Positions 58,463 through 64,000 of a stretch of DNA of 64,000 nt are shown piece after piece (position 1 is the stretch's first letter; each line of letters starts with the position of its first letter). Source of the stretch: Rhodospirillaceae bacterium (GTDB lineage Bacteria > Pseudomonadota > Alphaproteobacteria > Rhodospirillales > Rhodospirillaceae); assembly GCA_004297485.1 (NCBI GenBank), contig SCTM01000041.1, positions 40,641 to 104,640 of the forward strand. The letters run 5' to 3'. The notes below the pieces were generated by a model. That model made no database searches. It saw nothing but the letters and a program-made list of their open reading frames with translations, and was not told the DNA's origin. The translations under genes were made by a program, and so were the position numbers.

Positions 58463-59125
58463 ATGGGAGCATCCTCATCCGCACCACGTCCCGATATTGT
58501 CACCGCGATTCTGGCCGGTGGCGAGGCCCGACGTTTGCGCGGTGCCGTCAAGGCAACGCTGACGGTCGCGGGCCATCCATTGTTGACGCGTGTGCTCGTG
58601 GCGCTCACACCCCAGAGCAATGTCACGGTACTGTGCGTGGCGTCGCGCAACGTCGCAGCCGCATGGGTGAAAGCCTCCGCGCTTCCCGTCGCCGTGGACG
58701 CGGTGGAGAATTGCGGTCCCCTCGCCGGCATTTCCGCCGCACTGTCCTGGACGCGCGCAACCATGCCCCACGTTCGCGCCGTGGTCACGGTGCCGGTGGA
58801 TGTGCCGTTCGTACCGCCGGACCTGGTGGCGCGGCTGGCCGCCGACGCGCCCGAGAATGGAATCGCCGTGGCCGAGTCCGGCGACCGCCGTCATCATGCC
58901 ATCGCCTACTGGCCCTTGAGCTTGACCGATGAACTGCAAGCCACTGTCACCACTGGCGATGCGGGCGCCGTTCATCTCTGGCAAGCCCGCCATCCCCTTG
59001 TCGCCGTGCGCTGGAGCACGGAGCCCTACGATCCGTTCTTCAACATCAACACCGACGACGATCTCAGCGCCGCCGCAACCATCGCTGTGATTGTCGATGG
59101 CATATCCACACGGCAATCTTCATGA
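58463..59125 (+). CDS. mobA: Molybdenum cofactor guanylyltransferase-like nucleotidyltransferase
   Basis: A 220-residue NTP-transferase. The nucleotide-binding start is AILAGGEARRLRGAVKATL (residues about 15-33), with the conserved Lys but an RLRGAV segment instead of RMGG-x-D. VTVPVDVPFVPPDLVARLAA near 110 and DPFFNINTDDDLSAAA near 190 match MobA. MobA adds GMP to molybdopterin to make the bis-MGD or MGD cofactor. It overlaps glpK by four bases (ATGA), an unusual partner. The variant P-loop means a related nucleotidyltransferase cannot be excluded. The cox-type molybdenum hydroxylase subunits elsewhere in the window use a different (MCD) form of the cofactor. Confidence 0.8.
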   Translation: MGASSSAPRPDIVTAILAGGEARRLRGAVKATLTVAGHPLLTRVLVALTPQSNVTVLCVASRNVAAAWVKASALPVAVDAVENCGPLAGISAALSWTRATMPHVRAVVTVPVDVPFVPPDLVARLAADAPENGIAVAESGDRRHHAIAYWPLSLTDELQATVTTGDAGAVHLWQARHPLVAVRWSTEPYDPFFNINTDDDLSAAATIAVIVDGISTRQSS

Positions 59126-60630
59126 CCGGCACCACGCGCATTTTGGCCATCGACCAGGGCACGACCTCGACCCGCGCCGTCATGTTCGACGCCAAGGCAC
59201 AGCCCCTTGCCACGGCGCAAATGCCGCTACCGCAGATCTTTCCGCGCGACGGCTGGGTGGAACACGATCCGGAATTGATCTGGGAGGCGGTCGTGGCCAC
59301 CTGTCGCCAGGTCATCGCCGCCACGGGCGGCATCGACGGCGTGGCCGCCATCGGCATCACCAACCAGCGTGAGACGACGGTGCTGTGGGACCGGAAGTCG
59401 GGCCGGCCGGTTATGAACGCTATCGTCTGGCAGGACCGGCGCGGCGCCGACATGTGCCGGGAGCTGCGTGCCAATGGCCACGAGCCGTTGATTCAAGCGC
59501 GCACCGGCTTGCTGGCGGATTCCTATTTCTCCGCCACCAAGCTGGCGTGGATGTTCAAGAATGTTGATGGCGCGCACGCGGCGGCGATGCGTGGCGATCT
59601 GGCCTTTGGCACCATCGACAGCTTTTTGTTGTGGCGCCTGACCGGCGGACGCGTGCACGCCACCGACGCCACCAACGCGTCGCGCACCATGCTTTACGAC
59701 ATTCATAAGAACGCCTGGGACGCCGACCTGCTCGCCCTGTTCGATATACCGGCGTCCATCTTGCCGGACGTGCGCGACTCGGCGGGAGTGTTCGGCGTCA
59801 CCGAGGCGAGTCTGTTCGGCCGTGCCATTCCCGTCACCGCCCTGGTGGGCGACCAGCAGGGCGCCCTCGTCGGACAGGCATGCTTCGCACCGGGAATGAT
59901 CAAGAGCACCTACGGCACCGGTTGTTTTGTATTGGCAAATACAGGGCCCACGGCGCACACGTCACACAATCGCTTGTTGACCACCATCGCCTATCGCCTG
60001 AACGGCGCGACCACCTATGCGCTGGAAGGCAGCATCTTCAACGCCGGCACCGTCATCCAATGGCTGCGTGACGGCGTCGGTATGATCGCCAGCGCCGCTG
60101 AGTCCGAAGCCTACGCTGCCGGTCTCGACAAAGACGGCGGCACCGGCCGGATCTATTTCGTGCCCGCTTTCACCGGCTTGGGTGCCCCCCACTGGGACCC
60201 CGATGCCCGCGCCGCCATCATCGGCCTGGGCCGGGATTCCACCCGTGCGCATATCGTTCGCGCCGGACTCGAGTCGGTCTGTTACCAGACCCACGATCTC
60301 CTGACGGCACTGGCGGCGGACGGTATGGCAACCCCGGCTGCGCTCCGCGTCGATGGCGGCATGGCGGCCAATCGCTGGCTGCTTCAGTTCCTGGCCGACA
60401 TCACCAATCTGCCGGTCGAGCGCCCAATCTACGGCGAAACCACCGTGCTGGGCGCGGCCTTCCTCGCCGGACTCGGCATCGGGATCTACTCAGACCTGCA
60501 TGCCGTGGAAGCGGCATGGCGCCTTGATTTTCAGGCGATTCCCACCATGGCGGGGGGCCAACGCACCGCGCGTATCGCCGGATGGCGGGATGCCGTGGCA
60601 CGCATACGGACGAGTCTGGATGGCCGCTGA
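59122..60630 (+). CDS. glpK: Glycerol kinase
   Basis: A 502-residue FGGY-family kinase. It opens with ILAIDQGTTSTRAVMFDAKA, the phosphate-1 motif, and continues with GWVEHDPELIWEAV, GITNQRETTVLWDRKSGRPV and NAIVWQDRR near residue 95, signature of glycerol kinases. C-terminal ATPase motifs are VPAFTGLGAPHWDPDARAAI near 350 and LRVDGGMAANRWLLQFLADI near 410. It phosphorylates glycerol to sn-glycerol-3-phosphate in the cytoplasm. The start overlaps the mobA-like stop by four bases. No glpF or glpD gene is adjacent. Confidence 0.95.
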   Translation: MTGTTRILAIDQGTTSTRAVMFDAKAQPLATAQMPLPQIFPRDGWVEHDPELIWEAVVATCRQVIAATGGIDGVAAIGITNQRETTVLWDRKSGRPVMNAIVWQDRRGADMCRELRANGHEPLIQARTGLLADSYFSATKLAWMFKNVDGAHAAAMRGDLAFGTIDSFLLWRLTGGRVHATDATNASRTMLYDIHKNAWDADLLALFDIPASILPDVRDSAGVFGVTEASLFGRAIPVTALVGDQQGALVGQACFAPGMIKSTYGTGCFVLANTGPTAHTSHNRLLTTIAYRLNGATTYALEGSIFNAGTVIQWLRDGVGMIASAAESEAYAAGLDKDGGTGRIYFVPAFTGLGAPHWDPDARAAIIGLGRDSTRAHIVRAGLESVCYQTHDLLTALAADGMATPAALRVDGGMAANRWLLQFLADITNLPVERPIYGETTVLGAAFLAGLGIGIYSDLHAVEAAWRLDFQAIPTMAGGQRTARIAGWRDAVARIRTSLDGR

Positions 60631-60819
60631 CGCGATGACGCGAGCCCGCGGCACGCACCGAACGACAAGCAGTAAAATGTGGCATAATGTTTCGTGGCGC
60701 GACAACGCGCGGCGCAAAGTTATGCGGCGCGAAGTGACTCCAGTTGGTGCCATCTTGAACTTGGTGTAAGGTTTCCAGAAGGCCGTTTGTTCGCGTCACG
60801 AGCGCTTAGGTCTGTCCAG

Positions 60820-61359
60820 ATGCAGTCGTCTTCACCGGCGGGGGCCGGTAAAACTGACGTTACCGCGAAGGTGAAGTGGTTCAACCCTGCCAAGGGTTTT
60901 GGCTTCGTTGCCCCCACGGACGGTTCCGCTGACGCGTTTCTCCATATCTCCGTCGTACAGAAAGCGGGGCTGCGCACCCTTCGCCAAGGCGCCACCATTG
61001 TCTGCGATCTGAATGAAGGACCGCGCGGACCACAAGTCTCGGGCATCGCACACGTCGACGACTCCACTGTATCCGACGACATGCCACCGGCAGAGAACGA
61101 CGAGGAGAGCGTTCTTCACGGCGAGGTCAAATTTTTTGCCGTGGAGAAAGGCTATGGGTTCGGCGTACCGGAGGACGGCAGCGCCGATGTGTTCATCGGC
61201 ATCGCCGCCCTGCAGCGATCCAATCTCGATCGTCTCGAATCCGGACAGCAGGTGCGGATGTGCGTGCGGCCAGGAAAGCGCGGCCCCATGGCCGTGCGAA
61301 TCGAGATCACCGCCGCCGCGCCGCCGTCGCGCCCGAACCGCAACGATGGCGAATCATAG
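60820..61359 (+). CDS. Two-domain cold-shock protein
   Basis: A 179-residue protein with two cold-shock domains. The first (about residues 10-75) has TAKVKWFNPAKGFGFVAPTD and DAFLHISVVQKAGL, RNP1 and RNP2; the second (about 100-165) has GEVKFFAVEKGYGFGVPEDG and DVFIGIAALQRSNL with RNP2 lacking the usual FVH (VFIGI). A linker rich in acidic residues (DDMPPAENDEESV) joins them. This two-domain layout is typical of alphaproteobacteria. It binds RNA or single-stranded DNA, often growth-phase dependent. The ATG at 60820 is preceded by TTAGG; a longer frame from 60694 exists but without similarity. It lies between glpK and irr. Confidence 0.9.
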   Translation: MQSSSPAGAGKTDVTAKVKWFNPAKGFGFVAPTDGSADAFLHISVVQKAGLRTLRQGATIVCDLNEGPRGPQVSGIAHVDDSTVSDDMPPAENDEESVLHGEVKFFAVEKGYGFGVPEDGSADVFIGIAALQRSNLDRLESGQQVRMCVRPGKRGPMAVRIEITAAAPPSRPNRNDGES

Positions 61360-61511
61360 AGCCCTTCCAGGCGCATACCGCACGCCCAAACCCTCAGGCC
61401 AGATCGCCACCGCACGCGCCGATGGATAATCGTTCCGTATACGGGCTTCAAAAGTTCACCAAACAAGCTTATGTATGACACCGTGATGTAACGGAACGAG
61501 ACTGCAACAGC

Positions 61512-61934
61512 ATGCGCGCCAGGTCGACAACCGCATCCGACCCCACTGTGCTCGAACGTTTGCGCGGCGCCGGACTGCGTCCAACGCGCCAACGCTTGGC
61601 GCTCGCACGCCTGTTGTTCGCACGCGGTGATCGCCACGTTACCGCCGAGGCCCTGTTCACCGAAGCGAAGCAGCATCGGGTGAATCTCTCCCTCGCCACG
61701 GTTTACAACGCGCTTCACGATTTCACCGGCAAGGGTCTGCTGCGGGAAATCGTGCTCGACTCCAACCGGTCGTGCTTCGACACCAACACCAGCGACCATC
61801 ATCATTTTTATTTCGAGCGCTCCGGCCGGCTGGAGGACATTCCCGCCGAGCAGGTCCGGATCGCCGCCTTGCCCCAAGCGCCCGACGGCGCGTCCGTGTC
61901 CCGAGTCGACGTCATCATCAGGGTCGACGGCTGA
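61512..61934 (+). CDS. irr: Irr-type Fur-family iron response regulator
   Basis: A 140-residue Fur-family protein: LRGAGLRPTRQRLALARLLF near residue 17, recognition helix in VNLSLATVYNALHDFTGKGL, and the metal/haem region NTSDHHHFYFERSGRLEDIP (HHH at about 96-98), which is the hallmark of Irr rather than Fur. The usual CxxC zinc sites are absent. Irr accumulates when iron or haem is short and controls iron-storage and haem genes through the Irr box. An Irr box lies 38 bp downstream before the rubrerythrin gene. The start ATG at 61512 has no strong ribosome site, so it may be a few codons off. Confidence 0.9.
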   Translation: MRARSTTASDPTVLERLRGAGLRPTRQRLALARLLFARGDRHVTAEALFTEAKQHRVNLSLATVYNALHDFTGKGLLREIVLDSNRSCFDTNTSDHHHFYFERSGRLEDIPAEQVRIAALPQAPDGASVSRVDVIIRVDG

Positions 61935-61971
61935 ACCTTCGGTTTTGGTTCGGCGCGGGGGCTTGCTTTAG

Positions 61972-61988
61972 TTTAGAATTGTTCTAAT
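61972..61988. promoter_or_regulatory. Irr box (iron control element)
   Basis: TTTAGAATTGTTCTAAT is a near-perfect dyad TTAGAA-N3-TTCTAA, the published consensus type for Irr sites in alphaproteobacteria. It lies between irr and the rubrerythrin gene, just upstream of a candidate promoter at 61993-62021. Position upstream of -35 allows either activation or repression. Confidence 0.75.
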
Positions 61989-61992
61989 CTAC

Positions 61993-62021
61993 TTGACGGC
62001 GGGCGATGCACGCCTTAAAGA
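61993..62021 (+). promoter_or_regulatory. Candidate promoter of the rubrerythrin operon
   Basis: TTGACG (61993-61998) and TAAAGA (62016-62021) are spaced 17 bp. The -10 is weak. The Irr box ends five bases before the -35 hexamer. The rubrerythrin ATG is 67 bp downstream. Confidence 0.45.
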
Positions 62022-62087
62022 TCCTGGCACGGGCTGTCGTCCCTATGCCCCACAGTTCATTTGCAGCGTCATACGGAGGTAAAGATC

Positions 62088-62504
62088 ATGAGCAAACTTA
62101 AGGGTTCCAAGACTGAAGCCAATTTGAAGGCCGCGTTTGCCGGCGAAAGCCAGGCCAATCGTCGTTACCTTTACTTCGCCCAGAAGGCGGATGTGGAAGG
62201 CCAGAATGAAGTCTCCGCCCTGTTCCGCTCCACGGCAGAAGGCGAGACCGGCCATGCCTTCGGCCATCTCGAGTACCTGGAAGTCGTCGGCGACCCGGCC
62301 ACCGGGCATCCCATCGGTGATTCCAAGCTCAACCTGAAAGCCGCCGTCGCCGGCGAAACCCACGAGTACACGGACATGTACCCGGGCATGGCGAAATCCG
62401 CCCGTGACGAAGGCTTCGACGAAATCGCCGACTGGTTCGAAACCCTGGCGAAGGCCGAGAAGTCCCACGCCGGGCGGTTCCAGAAGGCCCTCGACACACT
62501 CTAA
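62088..62504 (+). CDS. Rubrerythrin family protein
   Basis: A 138-residue ferritin-like di-iron protein: [20 protein letters not shown] near residue 8, [20 protein letters not shown] near 40, [20 protein letters not shown] near 80 and [19 protein letters not shown] at the end carry the Glu and ExxH ligands. It lacks the C-terminal rubredoxin domain of classical rubrerythrin, so electrons must come from elsewhere. It probably reduces peroxide or binds iron. ATG 62088 follows GGAGGTAAAGATC, an excellent site. An Irr box 100 bp upstream suggests iron regulation. It is followed by a Fe-S oxidoreductase gene. Confidence 0.92.
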   Translation: MSKLKGSKTEANLKAAFAGESQANRRYLYFAQKADVEGQNEVSALFRSTAEGETGHAFGHLEYLEVVGDPATGHPIGDSKLNLKAAVAGETHEYTDMYPGMAKSARDEGFDEIADWFETLAKAEKSHAGRFQKALDTL

Positions 62505-62612
62505 GCGAAACATGTTTTCCCGGCCGGCTATCGCGGCGATGCCGCGACGGTCGGCCGGTTTTCGCCGACGACCATTCGGGCGCGGCAGCTCCAACCATCA
62601 CCGAGGACGAGG

Positions 62613-63956
62613 ATGAGAGAAGGCTCGCTCGAGGCACCCACCCGCCACGTGATTGATTGGACCAATCCCGACTTCATCAACGCCGACATGCTCGACGCCG
62701 AAATGCGGCGTCAATTCGACATCTGTCACGGCTGCCGGCGCTGCTTCAATCTTTGCGATTCCTTTCCGCGCCTTTTCGACCTGGTGGACGCCACCGGCGC
62801 CGACGAAGTGCACGCGGTCGCGAGCGCCGACTTCAAGAGCGTGGTCGATGCCTGCACCTTGTGCGACATGTGCTTCATGACCAAGTGTCCCTATGTGCCG
62901 CCGCATGAGTTCGCCATCGACTTCCCCCATCTCATGCTGCGTTATCGCGCCGCCGAGCACGCCAAGCACGGCACGCCGTTCTTCGACGCGCAGCTGATCG
63001 AGACCGATCGCAACGGCAAGCTGGCAAGCCACGCACCGGCGGTGGTGAATTGGGCAAGCAAACGCGGCAACGCCCTGACCCGGCCGGCGCTGGAAGCCAT
63101 CGCCGGTGTGGATGCCGATGCCGAGTTGCCGAAATTTCACGGCCGTACGTTGACGGCCCGCGCCAAGGCCGAGTCCCTGCAGGCCAACGCCGCCGCGCCG
63201 GCATTCGGCCGCAAGGTCGCGGTCTATGCCACCTGCTTTGTGAACTACAACAATCCGGACATCGGCACCGCGGCGCTGAAAGTCCTCGCGCACAATGGCG
63301 TCGATGCGGAGGTGGTCTACCCCGGCTGCTGCGGCATGCCGAAGCTGGAGGCGGGCGACATCGCCGACGTGGCGCGGCGGGCACGGGAAACCGCGGCTGC
63401 CCTCAAGCCCCATATCGAAGCGGGCCGCGACATCGTCGCGCTGGTGCCCAGTTGCGCGCTCATGCTGAAGTTCGAGTGGCCGTTGATCGTACCCGACGAT
63501 CCGAATGTGAAACTTCTCGCCCAGGCGACTTACGATATCTCCGAGTACGTGGTCGACATCGCCAAGAAGGAAGGGCTCGCGCCGGGCTTGTGCGCGGTTC
63601 CCGGCGGCGTCGCGCTGCATCTGGCCTGTCACGCCCGCGCGCAGAACATGGGTGCCAAGGGCGCGGAGATGCTGCGGCTGATTCCCGACACGGATGTGGG
63701 TGTGGTTGAACGCTGCTCGGGTCACGGCGGAAGCTGGGGCATCAAGAAAGGCAACTTCGCCATTGCCACCAAGTTCGCCAGCCAGACGGTGAAACGGCTC
63801 GACGACGCCAAGAAAACATATCTCGCCTCGGAGTGCCCGCTCGCCGGCAAGCACCTCGCCCAGGGCATGGAGCGCTTGGACGGCAAGCGGCCGCATGTGG
63901 AGCAATCGCACCATCCGATCCAGATCCTGGCCAAAGCCTACGGTTTCACATCATGA
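62613..63956 (+). CDS. Heterodisulfide-reductase/GlpC-like Fe-S protein
   Basis: A 447-residue protein with two 4Fe-4S clusters near the start (CHGCRRCFNLCDSFP and CTLCDMCFMTKCP, about residues 38-92) and two CCG-type domains: YPGCCGMPKLEAGDIADV near 239 and HLACHARAQNM plus ERCSGHGGSWG near 340-375, of the HdrB/GlpC/GlcF fold; the second Cys of the last motif is replaced (CSGHGG instead of CCG). It looks like an electron carrier or dehydrogenase subunit. The order rubrerythrin, this protein, DUF3501 is recurrent in alphaproteobacteria and suggests it supplies electrons to the rubrerythrin-like protein. It starts at ATG 62613 after GAGGACGAGG, and the next gene overlaps its stop or begins 27 bp later. 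Confidence 0.87.
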   Translation: MREGSLEAPTRHVIDWTNPDFINADMLDAEMRRQFDICHGCRRCFNLCDSFPRLFDLVDATGADEVHAVASADFKSVVDACTLCDMCFMTKCPYVPPHEFAIDFPHLMLRYRAAEHAKHGTPFFDAQLIETDRNGKLASHAPAVVNWASKRGNALTRPALEAIAGVDADAELPKFHGRTLTARAKAESLQANAAAPAFGRKVAVYATCFVNYNNPDIGTAALKVLAHNGVDAEVVYPGCCGMPKLEAGDIADVARRARETAAALKPHIEAGRDIVALVPSCALMLKFEWPLIVPDDPNVKLLAQATYDISEYVVDIAKKEGLAPGLCAVPGGVALHLACHARAQNMGAKGAEMLRLIPDTDVGVVERCSGHGGSWGIKKGNFAIATKFASQTVKRLDDAKKTYLASECPLAGKHLAQGMERLDGKRPHVEQSHHPIQILAKAYGFTS

Positions 63957-63982
63957 TGGGAATGCAGGAGCGAGGGTTGATC

Positions 63983-64000
63983 ATGCCCCATATCATCACC
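63983..64000 (+). CDS. Start of a DUF3501-like gene, truncated by the window edge
   Basis: Only six codons (MPHIIT) are visible. The same frame is also open from ATG 63953, which overlaps the stop of the Fe-S gene. A DUF3501 protein is the usual third member after rubrerythrin and the GlpC-like Fe-S protein; MPHIIT is compatible, but identity cannot be confirmed from so little. Confidence 0.35.

Noticed and set aside
1-64000. tRNA, rRNA, tmRNA or riboswitch genes
   Set aside because: I read the intergenic gaps for tRNA-like arms and known leader motifs and saw none; a covariance-model search would be needed to exclude small RNAs.

Overview
The window looks like chromosomal DNA from a GC-rich alphaproteobacterium; the order cannot be settled from sequence alone. 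Support comes from an Irr-type Fur regulator with a well-formed Irr box (TTTAGAA-N3-TTCTAAT) in front of a rubrerythrin / Fe-S protein / DUF3501-type operon, a two-domain cold-shock protein, CoxG/CoxM/CoxS-type genes, a DinB with an N-terminal zinc ribbon, and dispersed hairpin repeats of the CCCCGGACTTGTTCCGGGG type. No rRNA, tRNA, insertion sequence, phage module or CRISPR array was seen.

Layout. 1-6083 (+): an acyl-CoA catabolic operon (thiolase-like protein, doubled DUF35-like partner, metallo-beta-lactamase-fold hydrolase, enoyl-CoA hydratase, two adjacent acyl-CoA dehydrogenases). Its thiolase-like member lacks the thiolase Cys and His, so it resembles the Ltp2/ChsH2 aldolase and paired-FadE systems of steroid side-chain degradation; the true substrate is unknown. 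6236-9527 (-): a TetR regulator, an F420-type luciferase-like oxidoreductase and an MFS transporter probably belong to the same catabolic neighbourhood. 9586-10743 (-): an exported cyclophilin fused to two HdeA/B-like domains. 11038-17363 (+): a MarR-controlled tripartite RND efflux operon. 17549-22465: a ferritin-like protein, a diguanylate cyclase, an ArsR plus two SRPBCC operon, and an OmpV/MipA outer-membrane protein.

22533-30629 (-) is the most unusual part: two genes (2030 and 499 codons) made almost wholly of a degenerate octapeptide, L-[TS]-x-x-Q-[LIV]-x-x, organised in 80-residue (10 octads) or 112-residue (14 octads) super-repeats. They have no cysteine that I could find, no signal peptide and no recognised domain. 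After them come PPK2 and MtgA, aspartate dehydrogenase, an exported peroxiredoxin, a DsbA-like isomerase and a cox-like set (CoxM, CoxS, CoxG) with no large molybdenum subunit. Next are dinB, an ABC exporter, OsmC, ArfB, SufE, an amidohydrolase and a PAS-EAL phosphodiesterase.

44891-52757 carries an exported VOC protein, gamma-glutamyltransferase, a decayed PIN/RHH toxin-antitoxin pair, an oligopeptide ABC transporter (two permeases, two ATPases, no binding protein) and an FAH-family hydrolase; the peptidase and transporter could serve uptake of gamma-glutamyl peptides. 52894-58182 holds a fasciclin protein, a MarR regulator bracketed by TGTA-N2-TACA palindromes, a cyclic-nucleotide-binding protein with a helical C-terminal half, and a divergent sterol-desaturase/ceramidase pair whose ceramidase is split by a 16-bp tandem duplication. 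58463-64000 ends with a MobA-like nucleotidyltransferase overlapping glpK, the cold-shock protein, irr, and the Irr-box rubrerythrin operon running off the right edge.

Two genes are visibly broken (PIN toxin at 47582-48014, ceramidase at 57405-58182). Several starts were moved inward from the longest open frame on the basis of ribosome binding sites, signal peptides or family length, and this is stated per gene.
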